In this document: positions 41,708-51,017 of the stretch, piece after piece
Position numbering within the stretch: position 1 is the stretch's first letter
Layout of the letters: each line of letters opens with the position of its first letter
Assembly (NCBI RefSeq): GCF_963678635.1
Contig: NC_087066.1
Span: 28,897,301-28,961,300 of the forward strand
Origin: Symsagittifera roscoffensis
Taxonomy: Eukaryota > Xenacoelomorpha > Acoela > Convolutidae
DNA length: 64,000 nucleotides
Direction of reading: 5' to 3'
The notes under the pieces: model-generated
The model's database searches: none
Seen by the model: only the letters and a program-made list of their open reading frames with translations
What the model was told of the DNA's origin: nothing
Position numbers and translations under genes: made by a program

Positions 41708-44700
41708 TCATTCCATCATTTCTCCATCCTGATGTTCAGCGTCACTGTCTTCCAGAACTTTCTCTAACATGTCCAGAGAGTTGCGGGCCGTGCCCCAACC
41801 CTCCTGTTCCAACAGCCTCGGTTTGCAACAAGGTAGCAAGTCCACATTCACCTTCTGCTCCCGGTTCCTGCAAAAGCTGTTGTGAAGACACAGGCTCACG
41901 TTTCGTTCTAGGTCAGCTCTTAAGACCTCTTTCTTCTCATCTTCAGTAACACAAGGCGTTCCAGCTACCCGCTTCACCGCTGTGGTGACCGCGTTTCTGT
42001 GCGTCAAGAATGCTCGTTTATAGGCTCCTGGTCCTATATCTAGCTGGAAAGATTGATAGGCTTCCGTATTCCTTGACATGTGACGCTTCGCGCGTTCATA
42101 CATCCAAGATGTCATCACTGCACGGAACCAAGGCATCAATCTTTGCCTTGACCATATTCTTTCAATGGCTTTAGGTATTCTCAGAACCTTGCAGGTGGTT
42201 CTGAAAAGATCCAATTCACGACTCATTTTAACGTTGCTCAACTGTTCAGGAGTCGGCACGGCCGTCTCCTGTTCACTTGTGTCCGCGTTAGCCTCCAACC
42301 ATCTCACTGCTAGCATGGCGCTAACCACCACGATTGACACTTGTTGATTCTGATCGGGCAACCCCGTGGAGTACAACTCCTCCACGTCCCATACTAGGAT
42401 CAGATTCCCGCGTTTGGGGTACCACAACGTCTGCGCCAAGCAGTGGCAAGGATACTCCCCATGGGTTCTCACTATGTTCCTTCGGGTCCGATACCCTGAG
42501 GCTCCCAGCAACGGTTCCACTTCCATCAGAATTCTATGTAAATCGTCTTTCTCTTCTATGGTGGGGAATTCAGTAGGTAACGCTCCACTCGCTTTCTGTT
42601 TCTGGAACTCACTCACGTTACCTTCGTTCAGTCTCATGAACTCTTCACCCACAACGTCTTGCAACTCGCCTTCGGATCTCTTCGGGACTGCCCGAAAGAT
42701 CTTTGCCAACAAGTCATATGACCTCTCTGACATTCTGGCCAACCTCACGCACTTTGGCACAGAGAAAAGTTGGTCAACCAACACTTGTTGCGTCCTCGCA
42801 TCCATCACCACCATGTGCGTAGGATACTTGCTATTACAATACGGCGCTGAGCTTGAACCCACCATATATTTTGAACCAGTAGGTCTGTGATAGGCTTCAC
42901 TATCCTTCAGATTCATTTCATTCTCTAGGGCTTCTCGCCAGCCTCCAATCTTTTGCTCCGTCTGTAATGCTCCAGGGAATATTTCCACGCTGAGGGACGT
43001 CACTAGCTCATGGGCACGCTCCAAGCGCTCGAGCGACTCTATCGAACTCGTCATGCTGCAAAATCCCAAGGCTGTGATCAGGTTTACGTCCGTCACCCCA
43101 TGGCAGTCTGCGACCAACTCCATGGCACTCTTATCTGACATGCTCAATCTTCCGTACAATCGTGCCAGTTGTCGATGCTGTTCGCTTAGCGTAATCAGGC
43201 AGTGTCCCATGTTACAAACATGTCCTTCCATCCCACTGTGTTGAGCCAAGCATGTGCCTTGCTTCAACCAATTACTCGATGTACCTTCCTCGGACAGCTC
43301 CGTGGACGGGTTGCTCTTCTTCTTCGTCAATCTCATGGCCAGCAGGTGTTGTATCATGGCCAAATCATGTAGACTCGCATCATCATCCCGGTCTAACATG
43401 ATATCCGCGGTCATGTCCCAGATTAAGCCTGCGTTAGGATGGGGACACCAGGAAGGTTTCATGAGTTCCCACATCACTACTAGACTGGTTTTCAAGGGAC
43501 CGTCCCAAGAACCACAATCAAAACTCACTTGCCGTTTTAGCTCGGGAATCGAGGGCTCGACTACTCGTTCTTCCAAAATAATTCCAAGCTTGGGTTGTTC
43601 CACCATCAACATTCCAATTTCCTTAATCCGTTCAACCCAGAAGTTGAGCACTGTGACTTGCTCGTAGTCGAAGTATGCTTCCCTGGCTTCTTCGTTCACG
43701 AAGGGATTATACGCCATCCCCGGTATGCCAGACACGTATTGGAACGACTTCAGTTTCCCTAGTGTTGCAAACTCCTTTTGTCCTCTGGCCGCTTCAATCA
43801 AGTCTCTGCTCACTCTCAATTCTTTGTTGGAGTATCTTCTCACCTCTTCCAACTTGCGATAGCTTTCCATATCATTCGACTCCTTGCTTGGCACGGTCAA
43901 TGGCATGTCCTGATATAGCTCTAGGAGTGCCCTAAGGAAATTCCTTTCGCAATCAACTCCCTTTTGCCGAATGATCTTTATACATTCTCCCAACACAGGA
44001 GTGGGGATGCGATCCACCACGAACCTGACAAAGCAAAGGGCATCCTTACGCTTAGCCCATGCTATCGCTGAATCGTCTTTCGAAATCAATGCTCGTAGAG
44101 CTTCCATTAACTCTAGCTCCTGTTCTCGTGATTTCGAGTCATTACTGGCTTCATACTCCGCCTTTTTGATGCCCATCAAGCACCAAGCCAACCGTACTTG
44201 CAGATCAGTTCTCACGCAAGGATGAGCCAGGTATGCTGCCACAGTAGCAGGTGCATTCATCGTCTCATCGAAGTATTTCTGGAGGGCCGCCCTCCAAGAA
44301 ATCTCTAGCAGTTTTTCCAATCCAATTTCATTCGCCTCTGATGACATCACTGTGCCATACTCTCTTCGATTGAAGTTAGAGTTCTCCGTAAGCCCTTTCA
44401 GATATTCTTGCATGGCCCGCTTTTCACTCCAAGCCATCAGGTGCCCTCTCGCGGAGTTCCTCGCTTTCAACCTCTCCACATAACCCCCTGCCGGATCTCC
44501 CATGTGGACCGATTCCGGCACAGTTATTCGACTGTACTCGACCACGTCGAGTTGTCCTTCCAGTTTCAACTTGGCCATGTTGATTCGCGAGGGCCTGTAA
44601 TCTTCAAGTCCTCCAGATCCACATTGACTGATTACTTCCATTTCTAACTTAGTGTCTGCCAGGGTTCGCGCCGTCTTCTTCGACCTTGTGGCGGTTACGG

Positions 44701-47700
44701 TCAGACCTGCCAAGAGCATAGGGGGTATCAGATTCTCTTTTTCTCCCCCTGTCAGTGTTGTACTATCTCCCTGCCCGCTCTCGCCTGAACGACCTGCGCT
44801 CGTTAAAGAGGTCACCACTGCGCTGGCTCTCGACTTCACCACTCTCGGGTTCATGGCTCGACTTCCTGTCTTCCCTTTTAGTCGCTTCAGCCCTTTCCTG
44901 GCTCGTCTGACAGGTAATTTCTTTGCAACATGCTGATCATCGGCACTGTCTTCTGTTACTGACTCGGTCAGAACATCCGACTCCATGGAGCTCACTATTT
45001 TTTCCAGGACCTCACGCATGATGGGTTGGTTCAATCCCACCTTCATTATGGACTGCGTCCCATATCGCCTTATCACGTCCCAAGATTTCTCCATGAAGTT
45101 TACTCGGCTCCAGATTGCTCCTGTCTTGCCTTCCAACTCCATTTGATATCTTTCCCATTCTTCTTCTGGTAATGTGCTGAGGAACGATATCTTCATTGAC
45201 TCTTCGATTTTCCTCCTCCTTGGTGATTCATAAAGCAGTTTCTGCGGATCCCTGCTTCGGCACTCTCTAGCCTGGCTTATTGGGTCTATCGGAGATAGAT
45301 CGGCCAACGCCTCCTTTGTAGGAGACATGAAGGACGATGGTGCCATTAGCAATAAACTCCCATCGACTTCCCCATCGTCGTCTTCACTGAACCGGTATTC
45401 TAGCAAGTCCCTTTCCAACGCTCCTAGATCGGTCTCTCCCGGTTTCTCCGTCTTACTTCCGGTCCCGTCATCGTTATCGTCCTGATCCATCAATTCATCG
45501 TCGTCCGCATCAGGTTTCGGCCTAGGTCCCGAAGGTCCTTGTCGCGCGTCTGTGCCCGAATCCGGCCGAGCCGGTACGGCCATGTCTCCTGCGTGATAAA
45601 ACAATTCATCATCGACCAGGAATTCTACCAACTCCTCGCCATGGGGGGCCAGATCTTCTATCGTTATATATGAGCCCCCTCTGCTCTCCCTTGCCACCTC
45701 CAGCATCACCACTTTCGCTTCTCCTGACCATTTCAGTCTCGATAAGTCATCCGCTGAAGAATATACTTCGTTCCACGTTTCAGCCGAGACCTCTGGTCTC
45801 CTGGAGGGTAGTGCCTTGATCTTTTTCCTGCTCCAGGCATCGGGGAATGAGAAGTCAAACGTATGCGCAGCGGCAGCGTTCCAGCTGATGAAGCGCGGCT
45901 CCATCCCTCCACTCCACTTCAGCATTCTCTTCTCCGCGTCACGAGCTGCTCCGATACGAGGGGCAATGATGGGAGATGTGACTCCCAACAACATCCTCCT
46001 TATCGGTGGATATCGATGGCATTGGTCCGGCAGCGGCCTGGACCCAGGAAGCCATGTTTGTTGATTCTCTTTCGCATGGGCATAGGCTCCCGGCAATTGA
46101 GGTACTACCACAGCCTCTCCTGTATCTTTCACCACTGGTCTCAAATTCCAGAGTTTTGGGTTAAACTGGATGTGGGAAAGATCCTCACGGCCCATTCGGC
46201 ATTTGAAGTGGTTGTTGAAGTCCATCAACACCCAACCCGGCTCTGCTATTCTTCCGAACAGCCTATCATCGCTAGCCAGCTTTCTCAGTTCACTCTGCTC
46301 TACCCAATTCAGCACGGAACAATCCACTACTGAGACCAGGTTGACGTACACCACTGAATTCCTGTACGCTTTAACTTGCACATCCGGGAACGCAAAGGAC
46401 ATCACCGGTCCATACACCACTGTGACGAATTCCCTCAGTCCTTGGACCAGAGCCAACGGATCAATCCGCATCATGACAGCTAAGTCTGATAGTAAGGGCA
46501 TGCCACAATACTGCTTACATTCGCTTGCGTTCGTCGCCACTTTGTCCTCTCCTGTGACGCTTCTGTTTTGTTGCAAGAGGTATTCAAGTAGGAGAGTCCT
46601 CCAGTCTTTCATCTTCTTGAGCGAGGCAGTTTCCAACTGTGCATTGAACTCACGACTGGGTCCCTGTAGTTGTTCAGGGTAACGCAATAGCACAAGCAAG
46701 TCTCCCAGTCGACCATAGGTCATGGCAATCAGAGTCAGGAGTCCATCCAATCTCAAATCTGCCAACGCTTGGGTAAAGAGGTTTGCCGGTCCTTTCACAA
46801 AGTTTTCATGACCAAATGTCACGTATAAGGCTAGCACCAGGCCAATCGACAACTTCCTGATGTCTTTGACGAAACTCGCGATCAGGTTCCTAGATGCCCT
46901 CGGATAGCACGTCGATAGGAAAGATGGCGTCCATCCCACTCCCATTCCACCCAAGATAGCATCTGATCGTTCGTACTGTGCCTTTGTGGCCAGCACGTCA
47001 GCTTGGAACTTATCCAGCGACATCGTGTTTACGTCTTGCATCAGTTTCAACATCTTGCCTCCAGCCAACTCCCGGGCATTAAGTAGATTCTTCAGATACG
47101 CATGTATCTCTTTAATTATTGCCGGCGCATGCTCAAACGCGTCCTCACCCAAGGTGCACAGCCTCGGTGACAGGTACAACCATATATTGTTGTGTGGCTT
47201 CGTACGCAAAGCCATTGCCATGAGGTCCTCCTCTGCTGACGGCATGTTCTTTCTGATCATCCTTCCCTGCTCATTCTCTGCCTGATCCATCTGTCTGAAC
47301 CAGAGATCATCAGCCACCTGTTGTACTAATAGATGATCGTCACCTACCCCTGGTCTTAGCTTCAATAATCTTGCGAAGTTGGACAGCTCCAACCCCAGAA
47401 CTTCATCTAGCACCAACCGAGTTGTGCTACAATCTCTGAGCCCCTGTATGGCATTCGAGATGTCAGCCCAAACGGCGGGAAGCTCAGATCGGGACGGATA
47501 GTAATTGTCCGGGTCCACCACTCTGTTTGGGGCAGGAATTATCACGTTAAATATCCCCTCTGCTATCGTCGTGACCATTGTGTACACAAATTGAAGGGGT
47601 TCAGGCAACGCAGCGTAGCCTGGTGACAATACGAAGATCACCTTCACCACATTCATGGTGAAACGTTGTCTTGCTGCTGCCTCTACCTCGGCCATCGCCG

Positions 47701-50575
47701 AGAGCAGTGTCATTATCGCCTCCCCTATAACTTCGTTACTCGGGATCGATCCATCCGTCAGACGTGACAATAAGCCTCTGCTTTGTAGATGATCATTTGA
47801 GCCTGCAACCACTATTACCTGCGGCTCCATACTGACCACTCTCCGTACACTTATCATCATGCCTATCGCCTGTCCCCAGTCCAGTTTAGGCGCCGTTAAG
47901 AAAATCACATCGGGCCAGAATAGAGAACGGGGCGTGTAGAGATAATCGGAGCCGGCCACAACCAGATATTTGGCAGCCTTCATGTCCAAGGGGTCATAAG
48001 CTGCAAAAAGGCCATCGCCTATTGGGGCCTTCAGGTTCCCGTATCTCTTATCGTCTCCAACCACTGTTGTAGTTCGGGGGTAATCCCTCGAATACTCGCC
48101 CGGCGTCTGACCGGGTGGTTTAGCGAATTGTCTGTACATCTTGTGATGTTTGTTATTGGGTTTGTTCTCCGTCTGGAACTTGCCCTTTCGCACAGGTGGT
48201 GTCCTTTCCCGGGTCCTATCTCGAACGTCGGTGAGCGACCGGGTGTTTAAATGTCCAAAGGTATTGTCATGAGGTAATCCATCCAGGTCTACATGTCGGA
48301 GTGAGGTCGAGGAGCTGAATTTCTCCTGTTCTGCTAGCAGCCATTCCACGCCCGGTATCCGATAAAGTCGCGACAATGTGGGACTTTCACCGCCAGTCAT
48401 TCTCATCGCATCTTCCCGACACGTCAAGGTATTCATATTCAACTTCGCCGACATGTCCGTCTTATACTGACCCCAATGGCTAGGATCTGATCTATTCCAA
48501 AGCAGCCTGCTGCCTGATTCAATTCCCTCCGCTGGCACGGTACTTGTAGACGGTCCTGCTGTCGAAGCAGGATTTGTCGTGGCAGGCGAATCGTTCCTCC
48601 TAGACGCGGTCTGGGAGTTATTCCTGTTGTTCTGTTCCACCGATCTGGCGAGTCGGCTTCCAATCGATTGCGGCCTGGGAGGAGGAGCAGTCCCCAGCCT
48701 GTCTCTCACGTTCGAGCTCGGAGCGACGGTTGCGGCTCCAACCGTCTCCGTTGCCAAGGGCCCTAGACGGTTGGCGAGGGATTCGGGCACGGTTGCCCTT
48801 ATTCTACTCCCTCCGGTCAAATTGGTCCGAGCCAAAGAACCGGTCGCCCTCGACTCTTGCTCCACTTCTCTCAGTTGCGTCTGAAACACATCGTTAATCC
48901 AATGCCTCCCTCGTTGGGTATTGAAGTGCACTCCATCTCTGGTGAGCTCGATGTGATCAGTCATGCGTAGCATATTTTCGAGATCCAGGAGTCGCAACTC
49001 GCCAGGATTGTTTCTCACCAGACTGCGGGTCATTTCATTCCACCGCGTCACGTTGCCGTTCATGAAATCTGCAGCTATAGTGCCCACCAAAGGATTTGGT
49101 GGTATCGTACACAGGATCACGAGCTTGGGTCTATACTTTTCTTTCAATTCGTTCAATAGGCACACCAATAGAGGTTCCCACTTGTTCTCCGGAGTCACGG
49201 GGGCTCTCGAGACGTCATTGGTCCCCAGCATTATTACTAATGTATCCAGATGATCCTCGCTCTGGAACTCCATCATTTTGATAACTTGAGCCACTGAGGC
49301 TCCTCCAAAGGACAGAATGGTAGTATGACCATAGACGAAGATCTCATTCAGATCTCTCACCAAACTGTCTCCAATGATCAAATGGCGACTCCCTGGGGGA
49401 ATTACTTGGTCGTTCGTGGCGGGGTTCCAGCTCATGTCATTCAGGCAGGCTCGAGGATGCTCGGCTGGCACTTGCGTGAACTGATGACGTGCCATCAGAT
49501 TCTTCCTGATGTCTACCACGCGAGACTTCTCAAAGACTCCACCAGGCGCAGAACACGCTATCGTGCGGGTTGCTCGCTCCGAGCTATTTGATGAATGATC
49601 ACGACGCTGGGAAGGAACGATCCTAGCCAGTGTCCGCTCAGTGCCTCTGTTGATCTCATCCATCGCGGCTCTGGCCACTTGGTTAAATGATTCCTGAAAT
49701 TGAGGAGCTAGATAGGTGTCAGAAGGGTCTGGTATCGTAAACCTCTGACTCGAAGCAGACGGTCGTGTCTGCTGAGGAGCCTCGGGCCCCCTTGATGCAC
49801 GCAAATCCAGAACCTCAGGTCCTCTCGATGCGCACAGCTCCTGCGCTGTTGTCCTGGGGCGTGTGTCGTTAGATCCCTCCGAGGACCTCATGCTCGCCAG
49901 GATTTCCGGTGACACTTGGCTCACCTTCGCCATATACAGCTCCTTCAGGTGCTTTATCTCATCCTCCTTGTAGGCCACCTGCAGATCTTCAAATTTCTTT
50001 TTCCATTCGTCTCTCTCCCGAGCTATGGCCCTGTACTCCTGAAGTTTGGCACACAGCTCACTCTGATCTCTCTCCTTCTTCTCCAGTGTCTCAATCGTCT
50101 CCGACGTCTGGATCTCTATCTCGCTCACTCTCACTCTCTTTAGGGGAGGAGCAGCTGTTGGAGAGTCGACAGAGTGTGACGGGCCTGGCCCATCACGTTG
50201 TCTCTTCGCTCCAATGAGTGGCTGCGCAGGTTGGACGGGCAAGGGCATCTCACCTAGCCGGTGGTCCCTTTGCTCACCTAGTCCTGGCTCACGAGCCAGG
50301 TCGTGGCCAGACATTTCTCCGCGCCTCCATCTCATCAATCGGTTTCGGCCTCTCTCGGCGGTCCCGGACTCACCGAAGGCCAACATCAACACGACTTCTG
50401 TAGGGCAATTCCCTCGACCCTCTCTTCCCAGTGCATTGAGGAGTGCGACCACAAACATCGCCAACCCCGGGTCTTCTCGTGTAAAATCACAATCGATCAG
50501 CCGCTGATAGATCTCGTCTAGAGTCGCTCCTAGACTCGCTGAGAGGAATTCCATGAGTTCGTTCGTGTCACCCAT
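41708..50575 (-). CDS. Element 2 giant ORF: SGNH/GDSL hydrolase domain plus large unknown region (2,955 aa)
   Basis: The frame is open from 50662, but its first codon is TTG; the first ATG is at 50575. Residue numbers here count from 50662. A coiled coil lies near 190-245. Residues 425-597 form an SGNH hydrolase with IIGDSLVRDL (431-433), MLGTND (479-483) and DGVHF (576-579), giving Ser, Gly, Asn and Asp-His. A second divergent SGNH-like region (about 895-1075) has VVAGSDYLY and VVAGSND but no clear catalytic His. Residues beyond 1100 are unrecognised: an acidic Asp-rich stretch near 1600-1700, basic linkers, and a motif VSFDCGSWDG. No signal peptide or convincing membrane helix is seen, so it is not a typical envelope. 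It occupies the env position. GDSL-type ORFs are known in some bdelloid rotifer retroelements. Confidence 0.85.
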   Translation of the reverse strand: MGDTNELMEFLSASLGATLDEIYQRLIDCDFTREDPGLAMFVVALLNALGREGRGNCPTEVVLMLAFGESGTAERGRNRLMRWRRGEMSGHDLAREPGLGEQRDHRLGEMPLPVQPAQPLIGAKRQRDGPGPSHSVDSPTAAPPLKRVRVSEIEIQTSETIETLEKKERDQSELCAKLQEYRAIARERDEWKKKFEDLQVAYKEDEIKHLKELYMAKVSQVSPEILASMRSSEGSNDTRPRTTAQELCASRGPEVLDLRASRGPEAPQQTRPSASSQRFTIPDPSDTYLAPQFQESFNQVARAAMDEINRGTERTLARIVPSQRRDHSSNSSERATRTIACSAPGGVFEKSRVVDIRKNLMARHQFTQVPAEHPRACLNDMSWNPATNDQVIPPGSRHLIIGDSLVRDLNEIFVYGHTTILSFGGASVAQVIKMMEFQSEDHLDTLVIMLGTNDVSRAPVTPENKWEPLLVCLLNELKEKYRPKLVILCTIPPNPLVGTIAADFMNGNVTRWNEMTRSLVRNNPGELRLLDLENMLRMTDHIELTRDGVHFNTQRGRHWINDVFQTQLREVEQESRATGSLARTNLTGGSRIRATVPESLANRLGPLATETVGAATVAPSSNVRDRLGTAPPPRPQSIGSRLARSVEQNNRNNSQTASRRNDSPATTNPASTAGPSTSTVPAEGIESGSRLLWNRSDPSHWGQYKTDMSAKLNMNTLTCREDAMRMTGGESPTLSRLYRIPGVEWLLAEQEKFSSSTSLRHVDLDGLPHDNTFGHLNTRSLTDVRDRTRERTPPVRKGKFQTENKPNNKHHKMYRQFAKPPGQTPGEYSRDYPRTTTVVGDDKRYGNLKAPIGDGLFAAYDPLDMKAAKYLVVAGSDYLYTPRSLFWPDVIFLTAPKLDWGQAIGMMISVRRVVSMEPQVIVVAGSNDHLQSRGLLSRLTDGSIPSNEVIGEAIMTLLSAMAEVEAAARQRFTMNVVKVIFVLSPGYAALPEPLQFVYTMVTTIAEGIFNVIIPAPNRVVDPDNYYPSRSELPAVWADISNAIQGLRDCSTTRLVLDEVLGLELSNFARLLKLRPGVGDDHLLVQQVADDLWFRQMDQAENEQGRMIRKNMPSAEEDLMAMALRTKPHNNIWLYLSPRLCTLGEDAFEHAPAIIKEIHAYLKNLLNARELAGGKMLKLMQDVNTMSLDKFQADVLATKAQYERSDAILGGMGVGWTPSFLSTCYPRASRNLIASFVKDIRKLSIGLVLALYVTFGHENFVKGPANLFTQALADLRLDGLLTLIAMTYGRLGDLLVLLRYPEQLQGPSREFNAQLETASLKKMKDWRTLLLEYLLQQNRSVTGEDKVATNASECKQYCGMPLLSDLAVMMRIDPLALVQGLREFVTVVYGPVMSFAFPDVQVKAYRNSVVYVNLVSVVDCSVLNWVEQSELRKLASDDRLFGRIAEPGWVLMDFNNHFKCRMGREDLSHIQFNPKLWNLRPVVKDTGEAVVVPQLPGAYAHAKENQQTWLPGSRPLPDQCHRYPPIRRMLLGVTSPIIAPRIGAARDAEKRMLKWSGGMEPRFISWNAAAAHTFDFSFPDAWSRKKIKALPSRRPEVSAETWNEVYSSADDLSRLKWSGEAKVVMLEVARESRGGSYITIEDLAPHGEELVEFLVDDELFYHAGDMAVPARPDSGTDARQGPSGPRPKPDADDDELMDQDDNDDGTGSKTEKPGETDLGALERDLLEYRFSEDDDGEVDGSLLLMAPSSFMSPTKEALADLSPIDPISQARECRSRDPQKLLYESPRRRKIEESMKISFLSTLPEEEWERYQMELEGKTGAIWSRVNFMEKSWDVIRRYGTQSIMKVGLNQPIMREVLEKIVSSMESDVLTESVTEDSADDQHVAKKLPVRRARKGLKRLKGKTGSRAMNPRVVKSRASAVVTSLTSAGRSGESGQGDSTTLTGGEKENLIPPMLLAGLTVTATRSKKTARTLADTKLEMEVISQCGSGGLEDYRPSRINMAKLKLEGQLDVVEYSRITVPESVHMGDPAGGYVERLKARNSARGHLMAWSEKRAMQEYLKGLTENSNFNRREYGTVMSSEANEIGLEKLLEISWRAALQKYFDETMNAPATVAAYLAHPCVRTDLQVRLAWCLMGIKKAEYEASNDSKSREQELELMEALRALISKDDSAIAWAKRKDALCFVRFVVDRIPTPVLGECIKIIRQKGVDCERNFLRALLELYQDMPLTVPSKESNDMESYRKLEEVRRYSNKELRVSRDLIEAARGQKEFATLGKLKSFQYVSGIPGMAYNPFVNEEAREAYFDYEQVTVLNFWVERIKEIGMLMVEQPKLGIILEERVVEPSIPELKRQVSFDCGSWDGPLKTSLVVMWELMKPSWCPHPNAGLIWDMTADIMLDRDDDASLHDLAMIQHLLAMRLTKKKSNPSTELSEEGTSSNWLKQGTCLAQHSGMEGHVCNMGHCLITLSEQHRQLARLYGRLSMSDKSAMELVADCHGVTDVNLITALGFCSMTSSIESLERLERAHELVTSLSVEIFPGALQTEQKIGGWREALENEMNLKDSEAYHRPTGSKYMVGSSSAPYCNSKYPTHMVVMDARTQQVLVDQLFSVPKCVRLARMSERSYDLLAKIFRAVPKRSEGELQDVVGEEFMRLNEGNVSEFQKQKASGALPTEFPTIEEKDDLHRILMEVEPLLGASGYRTRRNIVRTHGEYPCHCLAQTLWYPKRGNLILVWDVEELYSTGLPDQNQQVSIVVVSAMLAVRWLEANADTSEQETAVPTPEQLSNVKMSRELDLFRTTCKVLRIPKAIERIWSRQRLMPWFRAVMTSWMYERAKRHMSRNTEAYQSFQLDIGPGAYKRAFLTHRNAVTTAVKRVAGTPCVTEDEKKEVLRADLERNVSLCLHNSFCRNREQKVNVDLLPCCKPRLLEQEGWGTARNSLDMLEKVLEDSDAEHQDGEMME

Positions 50576-51017
50576 TTCTTTTCGTGTTGATTCTTCTTGT
50601 CGTGTCGTGTAATTTCTTTCTGTCTCCTCTGATTCAGTGTTCAGTAAACAATTTTCGATCAATCAAGATCTAAAAAACAGGTCGCGACTTAGAACCATCA
50701 TTTTTGGATGCAACATTAATCAATTCTTTAAAACTCTCCATTGAAATTCTCTTCACAATTCTGATTTAAAATTTAGCACCAAGGTTGATCGTCCACCTTT
50801 ATCTTTGTCAGAGTAGCACGAATAAGCGCTGTCACCTTGTTGACACAAACATAAAACATATCATAACAATAACATAACATAAACACATAAACATCACACA
50901 CCTATACTATCATATAAAAACCTAATTCCTAATACTGTACCTAAAGCCTAACCTAAAACTTGACTCTAATTCTTATCGAGCAACTTAATAAAAACCACTT
51001 ATCGCCGAGCGCAATTC
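50576..51017 (-). other. Gap between integrase ORF and giant ORF, with candidate 3' splice site
   Basis: 442 bases without a coding frame. In the element's sense CTGTTTTTTAG lies with its AG at 50670-50671, about 95 bases before the ATG of the giant ORF. It matches the style of the host gene acceptors. A spliced subgenomic mRNA, as for retroviral env, would place the giant ORF first. The donor was not identified. Confidence 0.4.

Noticed and set aside
41708-45000. Long open frames on the plus strand opposite the giant ORF (for example 42366-42890)
   Set aside because: They are antisense shadows produced by the GC-rich coding strand and show no domain matches.
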